Positions 12,001 to 27,000 of a DNA stretch of 64,000 nucleotides are shown here, one piece after another; within the stretch, counting starts at the first letter, position 1, and each line of letters begins with the position of its first letter. The notes under the pieces are model-generated. The model was not told where the DNA came from, searched no databases, and saw only the letters and a list, made by a program, of their open reading frames with translations. The position numbers were made by a program, and so were the translations under genes. The stretch spans positions 1 through 64,000 of the forward strand of contig CAXIPT010000058.1 of the NCBI GenBank assembly GCA_964030475.1, read 5' to 3'. This DNA is from Tethya wilhelma (Eukaryota; Porifera; Demospongiae; Tethyida; Tethyidae).

Positions 12001-15000
12001 TGATAGCATTGTCCTCAACATTTTAAGATCAAGACTTCAGAAAGTATGTAGATTATTACTTTGCAATGTATTAACCTTTAAGTTTTACTATATTAATGTT
12101 ATGCTAGATTTCGCACTTTGGTTAAGCATATACATTTATGATGCTTTGAGTAGCTCGCACCTTTCTTTTGTTATAATCATTGGTACATTATAGTACTAGT
12201 AGTACGTATAGTAGGAATGGGCCAACTGCCCCGTAAACACAATACAAAATGTTCATCACCATAAAAATCTAGCAAAACAAAGTTAAGCTTGCTCAGAAGC
12301 TCTCTTAGACAGATTACCAACTGCGTGTGAGACTTAGCTAAAGCTCACAGAAACTTTCCTAAACACTAATAGAAAGCACTAGTTGGAACCTACACCCTGA
12401 TTTTGTTCTCACTTACTATCTTACTGACTTACTTGAAAGCAATTTCCAGCCAAACAAAAGTCATTGAGCTAATTTGACAACACAAAGTAACTTTTTTCAT
12501 CCGATCTAGGGTCTTTTACCCTTGTTTACTGCCTAAATATGTTAGAACAAGAGCTAGAAAGCTTTGAACCTTTAGTATAAGTTTGTGTGTTCATTGTAGC
12601 CATTTTTGTAGTAGAGTTCAAAGGTTGTTGTCTTATCCACGTGGCATTTAATGCACATGCGCATTAGCCTGCTTGAGCTTTATGTAACAGTTACTACTAC
12701 TCAAGCTTTTTGTAGAGACTAACCAATCCGATATCTAGTCTCTGTATATACTCACATTATAGTGCCAAGTTGAAAAAAGTGAAGGAACAGGTAGTAAAAA
12801 TTTCAAAAAATTACCAGTGTAGGAATGGGCAGTGCTACAAAGGTAAAGAAACAAGGCATGCCTCAATTTCGGCACATGACTACTCGTGCTAAATTGTGCA
12901 CAAAAATTTTGGGTTATAGCTACACCCACTTATTATTAACCATTTATTTTACGTGCTGAGCCCCACCCACTTCCAGTTGTGTGGACTTTGTAATTGCAGT
13001 ATGAGCATGAGTAGCGCTAAGTTGTAGAATTTTTAGCCTGTTTGTGCAAGAATCTTCACTTTTATGGCTTATCTATGGGCCTAAATTCATTCTCAAAGTA
13101 AGTTTTATACTTTTAAGCGTCCATCAGTTGATCTTTTACTGTTTCTTACTTGAGTAAAAAAAAATTCTTGGTGAGCTGGCCCAAAAGCGGGGTTCGTCCG
13201 AACCAAACAGTTTATTCCTAGATCCGCCATTGCCTATGCAAGCCTTGCAATCTAACTTCTAACCTAGGTTGCCTGCTTATGCTTTACTACACTTAGCTCT
13301 CCGACTTATTAGCATGAGTTTGAATCATGATAATTATACAGATCATCTGATTCACTATAAATTTTATGACACAAGATAAAATGGGGATGCATGAATGATG
13401 AGGGATCAAAAATGAAAATGAAATAGTCATGTGCTGAAATCGACACATACCATGTTTCCTTACTTTTTATAGCACTGCCCATTCCTACACTAGTAATTTT
13501 TTTGAAATTTTACTATAGCAGTTTAGACTAAGTTTGTTAACCCAAACACATGTTGAGTATTTTTTTTGTATGTCTGTCTTTCTGTTATGAGACAAAGTGA
13601 AGAATGGCAACTCGATCAGCGGAAGATGTTTGTGTTCATAAATTTGAAACTTGACCTAAAAATCTTAATTGCACAAAGCTTTGCTATTGGTTACGTTATT
13701 CTTCCCTAAGTACATGTGCTTATCTTTGCTTCTAATACAATATTATATTGCTATCTTGCTTATGAATAATATTATAGCCTTTGCATGCTTAATTTTTCCA
13801 GAACAGATAGTAACTTGTTAGCAAAGTAAATTAACAAGTTAGTGTTAAGGGTGTTTCGCAGAATAATTTGCCATGATTGAATTGCCAAATAGATGTCAAT
13901 ACAATTATGCTTAAATTTTACTACATTTAATTATGTGCTATTTGGCAATTTGGAGGTGAATTAGCTGAATTTATTAAATATAAAATTATCATATTATAGG
14001 CAAAGTTTTGTGTGTCCGTCCGTCTGTGTGTTCGTGTGTTACGGGAGTTCTCCGAAAGTGATGCAACCTCAAGCTATGCTCCTTTTTCTTTGGTCTGTGG
14101 AAAATGCAGTCCAGGAAAGGAGTGCCTAGAGAAATAGCTAAGATAGCGCTAGCCTAGGATAGAATCACAGGTGCTACAAGTATGGCTGACTGGTTTTGGG
14201 ATCGCTGACAAGGCTTACCAGTGGCATCCGTATTCGACAAAGAAGTGTGATAGAGCAGCCAATCTTTCATAAAAATAAGCGTAGCAAGGAGAGAACTTTT
14301 GCTTCTAGAAGTCTGCTTCTCTGTCACTGTACACGAAACACAGCTAGCCAGATAACCAATTTCTTTGCCAGCTGATTGCAAAAATGGCAGAAGTCGGAAA
14401 AAGGGTTGTTTGTGATGTCGCGTAGTGAGGTAAACTGCTGAGCTGATAAAATAGCAAAGAGGAGCATGCAAGAGTTCATAATGCAGGGCCCTACCTTTCA
14501 CTGCCCAGTTATTACTATGCAGTTACCTGTGCTTGCATGCATCTAGCAGCAAACATCAGTATACTTCATACACAAGCAAGGATCGTGGCGAGCAAAGCGA
14601 GCCAAACTCCTTGTAATGCTAATTATTTGATGTATTGATGATTTCTCCTTTTACTCAAAAGGAAAATGGAGAAGTTTTGGCTGGTTTGCCTCAGTTTGCA
14701 TGTGTACAAGTTCTAATGTCTGTTAGGGTTGTCACTATTATCATTGCTAGGATCAACTGTTTCGTTTATGCAGATTAAATCAGATCAAAAGCTTAAGCTT
14801 TTATGTGATAATAGTCAAGAGTCATCTTATACAAGCAAGTTGGTTACTCGTATAATTGCTGAGAACATTCCTGATTTACTGAAAGAGGTCTGTTGATTTT
14901 ATACTCACAAATAATAATTATTATCTATTAGTAAGTTACATTCTGTAAAGAGGGCAAAAGTTTCAGAGACTAAACTTTTAACTTAATGAAATTTTGGAGT

Positions 15001-18000
15001 ATACTTTGCTAATTTGGTCAAGTAAAATTATATTGCATAATGGTTATGATGCACAATTTGAATCAGTGTTGGCTTTTATGGAATACTCTGAATAGACATT
15101 TTCGTTATAAATGTATTGCATCGTTGATTAAACATGCTGGTCTAGATTTATGCCCAACCCACTGATGTTTGTCTTTGCTATGATACAAAATTTAGCCTGT
15201 AATATTCACATGCGCAAATGATAGTAAACTTAGTGAGTATATTCTAATGTCATGTAATGCTGCACATGCAGTCTCAGTTTCGCTACTTTGCCGAAGTTGT
15301 TCCACTCAATTCAAAATTTGAATTATCTACTGTAGAACTACCAGACAGCATAGCACTGGGGATATTAGTCTGATATAGCGACACTGACTCTAGGATAATT
15401 ATATGCTTGTGAGCAACAGAGTATCTTTGGTTCAAGCACTTGTATTGTTGTAAACTTGCATTGCATGCACAACATTGGCTAAGTAGTTACACCTATGCAA
15501 CAGTACAGTATATGCTTGCTACATCACATGCCTTGATTGCCAGCGTCAAGATGCTGTGTTATATCATTAATACTAAAGATGAACAGCTAGTAATTATTAC
15601 AGTGTATAGAATAAATAACATTAGAAATGTATTAGGAGCATAGGAATGGCCAAATTGTAAAAAGCAGGCAAACAAGGTAGGAATAGTTGTCAGTTAAGTG
15701 AGCCAGGAGTTTATTCCTGTGTCAGAGTAGGGATCAACTAGCCTCGTTCCCAGGCTTTCCCCGTTAATTTATTCATTTTGGTTATTTTAGCGGGGGGAAA
15801 GCCTGGTACCAAACATCACGTGAATGACGAAAGTGGTGCCGCCGCTTTCGTAATGTGACGTTTACATGGAGAAAAACGTCACGTTACATTAGTGGAAAAT
15901 TTTTACACCCACGCATTTTTTTTTCGATCGACTGGTACTGGTTGTAAAGAGCGAAGAACCTTGGAATACGGCAGTAGTTTGACCTCAAACTGATGTCACT
16001 TTAGGCACTCATCTTCCGGGGAACATTTATTAACGTAGAGCTAGGCTGTATAGATCTATCTACCTGACACTGACAGATGAAAGTGGCACGAACAGAAGTG
16101 GTTGACAACTGAAAGCTTCGAAGAGCACAAACTTTTATTCGCTGTACGCAGTCATAGCACCGGTACACCACAACTACAAACAGCCCTTAAAATTGCCATT
16201 TCTTGCTCTCGTCTTCGCTCAGGCTATGACTGTGAGTGTCAGAATACGGTGGCACACCTTTGTTTGTTTAAGAATCACAAATGCGTGGGCAGCATCCGCG
16301 CGCCAACACTTTGTGTCAAAACGCGGGAAATATAAATTCCCGCTTGTCCATAATGTGTCATCGCTTTCGTCATTCACGTGATATTTGGTACCAGGCCTTC
16401 CCCACGCAAAAAAAAGAAGGGGAAGGCCTGGGAACGAGGCTAGGGATCAACACTTTTTTGGTCAGTTGTAATAATCATTCTATCATAGCAAAAAAAAATG
16501 CATCACAGTAATTAGCATTAGAAGCCATGCCCATATTTGTGGGCATGGCTACACCCATGTACCATTATATCAGCAAGATATGCCTTAATTGTGTAGGGAT
16601 CAAAATCGAAAACTATACAATGTATGATGCAGTCAAAGATTGAATCCAAATATTTGGCAACTGCTCTAGAGTATGTTTACAACCACCGTACACCATCATC
16701 ATCAATGTTAACATCACTGGATGATTTGATTATGTGGGAACACTGGTGGTCATTATTGAACCTCTATAATTGTAAGTATATTGTGATAATTATTTTAAGC
16801 CAAGTTGTGTTCTTGTGTGTGTGTAAGGGAGGGTCACTAGAAGCATGACCTCAAACCAAAATGCATTTTTCTTTGGACTATAGAGAATGTAGGCCAAGGA
16901 AAGAGTGCCTAGAGAGAGCTAGCTTATATTAACTCTCGTGTTTTTTGACAGATTGTAGGCTATTAGCAAAAGTTTGTCAATGACAAAAGGATGTTCTGCC
17001 TATGTGCTGTAGCAAATTTTGAAATTAGTCAGTTTATAAGTGAAAGAGAACATCAAATAATAAATAATTTTTAGTGGCAGCTGCCTTGCTCATAAATATT
17101 CGCTCCGGTTTGTTGAACAGCATAGAAACTATCCTCCGTGTTAGCAACTAATTAAAAATTAATGACGCAGAGACTACTGGCTATATCTCTGCAACAGAAG
17201 CAGCTCCACCCCTCAAATTTTACATGGAGCATGCTCAGCGCATCTGTACAAGAAAAAAAATTTTGCGCAAAAACACGAAATAAACTAAAACCACATTATT
17301 ATGTCATCTTCCTATAGAATCTTACATAGAGTAGAAGACGACTTCAAAAGATCACAGAAGTAAACAGAACCAAGGAGCATTTTTCCACGACACCACTGTA
17401 AAATGTACCCTTTTAAGGGTGCTCGCACATAGCAATGCATTAATTATGCAAAAAAATATTGGCGTGTACTAAAACTCTGCATATCTAAAGTTACTAACAG
17501 TGCACAGTTCTTTTACCTTTCTCTGGTGCTAGCACAACAGTGGCAGATTTAGGGTGGTTCCTAGGGTTCCATGGAACCCCTCTTTTAGCTGAGACCTCGC
17601 ATAATAATTAACTGTGGGGACTGGAAAAGTGCTAGCTGGAACCCCCCTTCAACTTAAAAATACCAAAAGGGTAATTCCATACCAAACCAACACGCAAAAA
17701 TGACACACCCTTCAGATTTAAACCAAACTCAGGTCACAGGTTCAATATCATGAACTTATCAAGTGGTCAAAATTTTGGCATCGTATGTTGTATGGTTTCC
17801 ACAAAACGCCTGCCTGAAAATTGAAATTTTTGGCCAATATTTGCCTACCAGTTAACACTTTAATAATCATTACTCTTTATTGGCACATGGTATGAATGTC
17901 TAACCAGTACCATTTTATTCGTCATGAAATTCTCTTTCAGATGAATATAATTAAGTACGGGGAGACCACATAAGAGGTTAAAGGTCAGCTACGAAAACAT

Positions 18001-21000
18001 TTAAGCAGAGATTACGAGAAAACGAAGCAAAATTTTTCAAAAATATTGATATCCCAAATTGGTTACCTTAATATGATGAAGCCATAAAAATTTGGTTTTG
18101 GGCCGACTTACGCGACGGGAGACATATAATTTTAAGCACAGCAAGTATGGAGTATTAAAGAATTTATACAAGAGTATGACACTAATAATAAACCTACATG
18201 TGCACAATGTGTACAAAGTGTCCGATGCATTTCATTTGAGCATGGCTCACCAATTTGATGTATATTTGGAGGGCCATTCAGCACTTCAAAAAATTTCCCA
18301 AACTATATAACAACTGAGGTTTGATTTACTTTGTAATAAAATTATACTGTATGCCATACATGTCTTTGGTAGTGACTATTGTAACTTTGATACTGAAAAT
18401 GGTCCAAAATTGAGCTTCATATACAATATCTGGAGCAATGCATCCCAGAATATTATAATAATAATTATTATTATAATTATTATAAAATTATAACTATAGT
18501 AGTGCACTGAGTGCAGGAAAATTGCCTTGCACAGATTTATGCATATTTAAAAGCAGTGTTGTTAGCAGCTAAAGCTAATTCAATTCAATGAATGAATCTG
18601 ACTACAGCTTAATTGTGCAGCTGATTAATGGTAATCCGTCATGATTATTCTGCAATTATAGTGCAGCAAGCAGGCTTAGCCTAGTAACTCTTAACTTTTC
18701 TGATGATTATAATCATAAAACTTAGCTAGCGAGTGAGCACTCCAGTGCCAGGCTAGAGTCAGAAGAGGTATGACAGCCATGTGACACGCTGAGCTGGCAT
18801 TTTTAGTGCATGTATACTTTTTGCCCATACAATTTGCACGTGACACTAGGAGCTTAAGTACTAAAATAATCACATGCTGGTAAAAATGCCAGCTCAGCAT
18901 GACACACAGTTGTCGTACCTGACAATAATTGTTCTTGTTAAGCCATATATTTGATTTTGATGACCTTTACTAATTTTGATGTCGTGCAAGCAAGTGCATA
19001 GAACTCTAAATTGGCACTGTTTTCATTGGGGATGTTTGTTACTCCACAATTCTTGGCCCTGCACAATTACATGCCTTGCGCTGAGGCACTCGGCAATAAT
19101 AAGCAGTCAAAGTTCAATATTTTTAACAGCTGGCAGTTAAGAAAATTATAAGTAGCAAGAGATTATTAAGTTCTAAATCAGTTTGGACAGTGTAGATAGC
19201 ACTAGACAAAAGAAAAGGCTATAATGGTATGTTATTTTTGTACATTATACTAACTTGCTTGTACTTAAAACCTTACATCTCCTGTCGTATAAGTCGGCCC
19301 AAAACCAAATTTTTATGGCTTCATCATATTAAGGTAACTAATTTGGGATATAAATATTTTCGAAAAATTTTGCTTTGTTTTCTCGTAATCTCAGCTTAAA
19401 TGTTTTCGTAGCTGACCTTTAACCTCTTACGTGGTCTCCCCGTACTTAATTATATTCATCTGAAAGAGAATTTCATGACGAATAAAATGGTACTGGTTAG
19501 ACATTCATACCATGTGCCAATAAAGAGTAATGATTATTAAAGTGTTAACTGGTAGGCAAATATTGGCCAAAAATTTCAATTTTCAGGCAGGCGTTTTGTG
19601 GAAACCATACAACATACGATGCCAAAATTTTGACCACTTGATAAGTTCATGATATTGAACCTGTGACCTGAGTTTGGTTTAAATCTGAAGGGTGTGTCAT
19701 TTTTACGTGTTGGTTTGGTATGGAATTACCCAAAAGCAACTCAAAATCTCACTGTATATCAGTCTTTGGTGTACGATAATATAGTTTCTGACTCTTTCTT
19801 TCTCCATTCAGGCCTTGTTGCGGCAAAATCTAGCTATCCGCACGCTAAAGGGGCGGGGCTTTACGAACAAAAGTGGGCGTGGCTTGGCTAAAATTTTCCG
19901 CTCGCTTTGCGCGCATTGATTGGAACCCAGCTTCTATTTCAAATCCTAGATCCGCCACTGCACAAGGCTCCTTTAACACTCTGCTTCTTCTATAGCAGCT
20001 GTCAAGAAGAAATTTTGGGCTTTTGGCACTTTGTCAGTGTTTTTTTTGTTAAACTTGCCCAATGTTTGCCAGAATTGAACCAAATTTGAACTCTGTACTC
20101 CTTGACCTTTCCTATAGAGGGCTTAGCATAGTTTTTCCAATTTAATATATAAACGATGATATCACATTTGAAAAATCAAACTTGCAAGCATGGCGCTTTG
20201 AAAAACAATGTTAAGCTGTGTTTGCCTGCTAAAGTTGTGCCTGGCAAACAAGATTTGAGCTTACAAAACCAAACGCATGGTGAGTTTAATCAACTTTTAG
20301 CTTTTATTTTATGTTGCTTGTAAAACTTGCATGCTTCGAAGTTGACACTTTGTTTTTTATGTACACTTGTGTGCATGGGCTATTCAAAGTATAGTTTATT
20401 GCAGCACTGTATCTCTTATACTTTTTGAGATACACTCCCTAGCAACCCAGACCAAAAATTGCGTATGTGCGAGCACCCTTAATCTCTGTTTATCGACTGG
20501 TTTAGTCTTTGGATCATCAACCAAAGCAGTCAGATGGTTCAAATAAGCTCCAAATCAATCAATCAGCCAATTCAATGCTGCTACCTTATGTGCAACAAAA
20601 CTTGTTTTTCATGCATGCACGAACTGGCTTGTGCCCACTTTTTTTTAGGAAACCCAGCAGTGGTAGGACAAGCATAAAGCTCTTCAATGATATTCTCCAG
20701 CTCATGACACTTTTTTGGACTCTTCTTATCATACGTACGGTAGTACGTATAGTAGGAATGGGCCGGCTGTCCCATAGACACAATACAAAATGTCTCTGCG
20801 CACTTAAGGCCTGGGTCAACCAAAAATGCATCAAAATTGCACATAACAACAACCCACTTTATATATCTTTTGAAAGTCTATAGATAATTTACTTTACATA
20901 TCCTTAATTTTTATCCTTTCGTTGCCATGTTTACAAAATTTGGTACCAAAATGTCGAATATTTTTGTAATTAATGAGCATCAAGTGAAACACCCTAAATT

Positions 21001-24000
21001 ATGAATAATTAATTAGGCGGTCAAGTTCCAGTGTTGCTATGGCAACCAAAATTTGTCAAGATGTTCGCCACATCCTAAACCTCTATGGATAAAAGTTTGG
21101 TAAAAATTATCAAATTGTTAATGAGATACAGCCGAGAGGAAGAAAACGGTAAGTGTGCATTATTTGGAAAATGCATCGTATCTCTGATCCAAATCTGTTA
21201 CCAGATACCAAACTTCAATTTTTAACTTATATTAGTAAAGCGATCAATTTGACAAAGTTTGGTTACCATAGCAACACAGCAACATGGCCGCCTAATTAAT
21301 TATTCATGTTTTGCTGATTCAGCAAATTTGGAAGAGTCACATGACCAGTTTTTTCATTAATTATGTTTAGATTATAGCCATGAATCTATATTCATGTTTC
21401 CATAGTTACTGATTAGATAGTTTTTAAGTTATAACAGATGTGAATATTAATAAGTACCTATTTAAGGTACATAGGTGACCCAGGCCTTAAGTACACTGAG
21501 GTTGGTCACCATAAAAATCTAGTCAAACAAAATCAAACTTTCAAAGTTGCTCAGAGGCTCTCACTAACAGATTACCAACTGCTTGCAAGTCTTGAAACTC
21601 GCAAAAAGTTTCCTCAGCACTCGTAGAGAGCGCTAGGGGGAAGCCACCATAGTGCCATTTTTGTTCTTCTAACTTACGTACGTACTTCCTAACTGACTTA
21701 CTTGAAAAGCATTTCCAGAGAACCAGAATGTGTTCAGCCAACTTTGACAGCACAAAGTAAGTTCTTTTCATAGGTACTACATTCCTTGATACTCGTTTTT
21801 ATCACAAATAAGCCTAAACAAAAACTAGAAAGCTTTGAAACTGAGAGTATAAATTCATGTACTTCAATGTAGCCATCTTCTTGTAGAGTTCAAAGGTCAT
21901 TATCCACGTGGCATTATTATGCGCATGCGCATTAGCCTCCTCCACTTAATGTAGTGCTGCTACTCAACTGAGCTTTTTGTAAAGACTAACCAGTCTCTAA
22001 TATTTTCCACACTGTAGTGTTGAAAAAAGTGAATGAACAAGTAGTAAAAATTTTTAAAAAATAAGTAGTGTAGGAATGGGCAGTGCGGTAAAAAGTATTG
22101 GAACAAGGCATGTCTCAATTTCGGCACATGACTACTTCATTTTTTATACCCAACTCTTGGCTAACAGTCCAGTTTAAGTTACCTGTCTGTTATAGTTTGC
22201 TCCACTGCTTAGCCTACTGATTAGTAGGAATTTGAACCAATACAATAATAAGCTACCGCACTATTGTACAGATCATTGCATTTACGACACTTAGCAGGAT
22301 CCTAAGGAAGGATCAACTGACAAGAATAAAAATGAAGTAGTCATGTGCCGAAATTGAGACATGCCTTGTTCCAATACTTTTTACCGCACTGCCCATTCCT
22401 ACACTACTTATTTTTTAAAAATTTTTACTACNAAAAATGAAGTAGTCATGTGCCGAAATTGAGACATGCCTTGTTCCAATACTTTTTACCGCACTGCCCA
22501 TTCCTACACTACTTATTTTTTAAAAATTTTTACTACTTGTACAAATAGTAAACACGTAAAAGCATTTCATCAACTGATAAAAAGTAAGCACTTTTCAATG
22601 CATCCTTGAGAGACAATTCAAGTCTGTGTGCAAGGCACCAAAAGATGTCAATCCATGGAGCTTTGTCCTCCAGGTACATTTTCAAACCTCTATCGCCTAC
22701 ATTAACATTAGTACCATTGCACCCGAATCCAATAAGTTTCTTGCTCCACTCTTCAGACAATTTCACGTACTTAACTGCCTCTTCTAAACATTCAAACAAA
22801 CCTTTGGTATCTCCACTGTGAGGCCTTTGGACAGAAAAGAACTTGTAAACTTTGAAACATGAACTCTGCCGTCGGTTGAACTGAAATCCAGGTAGACACA
22901 CAAAAGCAACTCATTTTCTATATTTCCAGAGTCAGTAGAGCCATCTGCTTGAAACTGTAAAACTTAGCATTGGACAAGCAGTCAACTAAACGATGTAGTT
23001 GATCTAAAGCAATAAATTGAGCACAAGCCTGGTTATTCTTGTACCCTTGACCCAACTCCACTCCATGTCTCTCTTCTAGTTCACAAATAGGCTTAATTTT
23101 TACCAAAGACATGTTGTTTTTGGCCATCACAAATGCTATTTCAAACTTCTTCTTCATTTTCTCTTTCGTGACCCTGTCTATTATACTCAAAGCTCTAGCG
23201 ATAAGTGAATAATCACACACATCAACACTTTGCTTTTTCTTTAGCTTGTGAATATCAAAAAGAAGCATGGTCCTTAAACTTGACGTGCGAAGATTGGTAG
23301 AACCAACAATGAAAGCTGGCGTGTAGTTTCTCATGCCTTTTATTTGATCTTGAAATGTTGTGCACATGGTGCAGGCAGCGGTCAGTTTCACTTGGTCACG
23401 ATTCAGAGTTTTGTAAGTCAGCCAGGTAGCTGTGTTGAGACTTCTGTCATAATCTCGCTGCCATTTATTCACAGTATTGACAGTTAAACTTCTTCGCTTT
23501 GAGCTTGAAGCATTAGCGTCCTCGTTTCCACGCTTTCTTGGTAACATCACTACTATAGCTGGCTGGCTACTCACAAAAAAATCTACTGACTTGGCACAAA
23601 AAAATCTGTCAGACAAAAAGGCAGACCATTGATCACATGACCGGATGTTCACTAATTTTAACTGGAAATTGTCCGGTGACCGACCGTTAACATAAGGTCT
23701 GACGTAGTTCACACTCATAATGTGCAAGTGTGTTTCTGCAAGCACTCCAGCATTTTACAAAGACTGACCAGTTTTGCAATTAAGCACCTTAGTGTTGAAA
23801 AAAGTAAGTAATGAAGGCACTAAGGTGCATAACCCTTGGTGCTGCATACTGACTAAGACACATATAATAGTAATAAATAATTGTCATTACAGGTATATAT
23901 ATATCATGATTCACTGCAATGACACTAAGTGGTCAGTGTGTTTGTGGATTATCCATCAGACCGTATCCGGGCAGGAGACTATGAACCAGATGAGCTTTGC

Positions 24001-27000
24001 TATGATTATGTACATACATTTGAATGCTAAGCTGTAGTGCCATGGTCAGATAGCCTAGCTAACTAGCAAAGTCTGAAGCTGACCAGAGTGTTTGGGTAGT
24101 TTAAATGCATTGAACCAGTGATGCAATTAGCAAGCTGGCCACATTGTAAAATTTATACATGCTCTACATGCTTACTAGAAAGCATTATTGTCCAACTCCT
24201 GTCTATCTTGACCAACCATGTGCACGCCTACTGATTTGGTGAGCGTTATCTAGATTTGTGTTGAGTGGAAGCACTGGGTGCATGACTGCTGTTGCTGAAC
24301 TCGTGGCCTCGAAGCTAAGCGCTCAAGAAGCAGACAAGCCTCAAATCTCAGCAACTACAGCATTTCGGACAGCAAAAATATATATTTAGAAGATCATCCA
24401 GAGTTATGAACGTAACTACCATCAATTTTGTTCCTAGAGCTGTCTTTCTTGAAAATTCGATGGGACAGACAGACAAAACAACTACCGTAACCCTTGCTGC
24501 TCATGCGCACCAAAGGTTAAAAATAAGCTGTGTAGGAATGCATGGGCAGTGCTGTAGAAAGCAATGAAACAAGGCAAGACTGAGAACTTAGCACATGACT
24601 ACTTCATTATTTAAGTATGTACTGAATGCCTACTGATGCTTTATCCCAATAATTATACCCAAGTGATTAGATCATGCACCAGTGACTATAAAATAATACT
24701 GACTCGATCACTGAATCATGCCATGACCAAGAGACTGAAAATGAAGCAACCATGTGCCGAAGTTCAGAGTCTTGCCTTATTTTACTACTTTTTACAACAC
24801 TGCCCATGCATTCCAGCACTGCGTATTTTTAAAAAAATTTCCTACTTGTAGTATTATATCGTAATCAATTGGAATTGGGGAATTTTTTGTGTGTCACCTT
24901 GTGTGAAAATTAAACACTCACAAGTTTGATGAAGATGTTATGTTAGAAGAAATAGTGCTGTAAAAATATACACTCACCCACCATTGATTATGCTCCCTTT
25001 GCAATGCATATTTTTATTACCATTAGCAAATGATTCCAGTGTTTACACAACAAAGATCTGCAATGTTTGTGTCAGAGTCAGCAACTATATACAGAGGCTT
25101 GCTGTACAGGTCACAAACTACACAATTAATGTTGCAATACTTAAACAACTTATAACTCATGAAGAGTGCTTTTGCAAGTTGGTTGATCTGAGCAATGAAA
25201 TTAGACCCTGTAAATTACAGAAAGAATTCAGAACAGAACTGTATGTATGTAAGAAAATGCTTTGTCTCTATGATGAACACAAAGAAGAATTGCTTATTGC
25301 TGTCTGCTCACTGACTGAACCGATTGCTGGAGTCCAAGCAACAATAATAGGTAAAGTTTATGTTGAAATCTTCAATCCAGTAGTATGCTCTAATCAAATT
25401 TTTGTTTACTGGCTGACTTCTATTGGTAGCGCAATCAGATGCTTTATTATAGCATGTATGCATGAGCAGAATAATGTTCTTTTTTTCATTTGTTTGTGAT
25501 GAAGTTATCTCTAAAACTACATCATTACATGTGCATAAAATCATCACTTAGATTTAGGGCCATGTTTTTGTAAATCAGGTGAAGATATTCAACACGTGAA
25601 GTGTCCATTATTTATAGATGCAGTAAATCAAACTTGATTTGGTCAAACCTGTTCTTTATAAGGATATGCACTAAATTGGAAGCTTATTGTTAGGGAAGAA
25701 GAGTGAGGGTGCAACAATTAAATTTTTTAACAATTATAGATGTGGAGTAAAAAGAGTGGGAGTAACACCTTGCCTTATTAACCATGTATGAGAGAAGGTT
25801 AGAGTACTAATACAGTCTGTGGTACTTGGCTGAAGTAGCTTGCTTGCAACAAGTTGCAAGTTATATGCATAGAAGAAAAATTTTGTGATCATAAACATAT
25901 ACTAGAACTTTGTAGAATTAGCTTCTATGCACGCTATCAATATATTCCAGTTTGTCACAAGATTGTCCCATATAGTCATGTCTCACAGCTGACTAACTTT
26001 TGAAGGTTTGCTATTTATTCTCTAGTGTACAGCAATAGCTTGTTCACTTACCTTCATGATGCATGCATATTATAAATGTCTTGAAATTTACTATTCCAGG
26101 CATGCATGCAACCCGTGGTTCAGTTGTAGAAACAAAAGAGGTGTCTTGCTTAATCAATATATTATGTATAATGAGTAGACTCCTCCTTGATTCAGTATAC
26201 AGAATTCCGATTTGAAATTGTAGGGACACAAATTTATGACTATAATAATTATAATATAGCATCCAGTGACGCATTATTCCTTGGTGATATGAATTGTATG
26301 AAAATTATTACTGTTAAAGTACTCTCTAATCATTAATTTTGATGTAAAATTATTTGATGACAACCAGCAATAATTTAAAGTATTCTTTGTTTGTATCTCA
26401 CTGCATGCAGCACTCGACCGATAATGAATGGTATATGATCTATTAATTGTTTACTATGCTTTCACTGATCAGGTTTATCTGAACTACAAGAGCTGCTTTC
26501 AGAAGACAACTTGGATGATAAATTGTTGTTGGATGTCTGCATTTGGGTTAATGATTCCTACTCATTTCCTTTGTTTCATTGTGCTCAAGACTTAAAGCCA
26601 GTTCTAACTACACTGAGAGTTATGAACAGGGACCATCCAAATGTTTTCTTTCAAAGAGAAACCAAGAGGATATTTGGTGAACTGATTAAGCATCAGCAAC
26701 CTCTATCCTTTCATGATATTGTAGCTGGGGTTTGGATGCCGGCTTTGGAATATTGTAAGAAGGTATCAGACACTCTCTTGGATCGCTCAATGACATTAGA
26801 GGATGTTAGCAAGCACTTTGAAACATATGATCGGGGCCAACTTCTTCGTCATGTGAAAGATCTTGTTGGTAGTGTTGGTTCATGTATGGATTCTAAGGAA
26901 TATGCTAATGATCATGTTGTGAGTGAGTGTATTTGTGCCATTCAAGACTTCAAGAAAGTAATACGATGCAGTAGAGCTGCTGGTGTATTTTTGGAATTGA

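Larger units (their letters stand above)
20745..22536. mobile_element. TAGGAATGGGC-family element, copy 2, with nested insertion
   Basis: Same block order as 12205-13510, starting AGTACGTATAGTAGGAATGG. A TTAA element is inserted at 20808-21486. The right part (22028-22536) is bracketed by inverted AAGTAGTAAAAATTTTTAAA and ends GCACTGCCCATTCCTACACT. The last 104 bp is duplicated around an N at 22432. Confidence 0.6.

Noticed and set aside
16102..16511. Overlapping ORFs of 62-77 codons as a possible small gene
   Set aside because: They lie inside a TIR element with a 9-bp TSD, overlap in several frames and have no recognisable domain.
20509..20883. A 124-codon ORF on the + strand and overlapping ORFs on the - strand
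   Set aside because: The sequence belongs to the ends of the TAGGAATGGGC element and the nested TTAA element. The ORFs cross the insertion boundary and carry no domain.
22328..22536. CRISPR-like or satellite direct repeat
   Set aside because: There are only two copies, with a single N as spacer, and the setting is eukaryotic. The assembly scar explanation is simpler.
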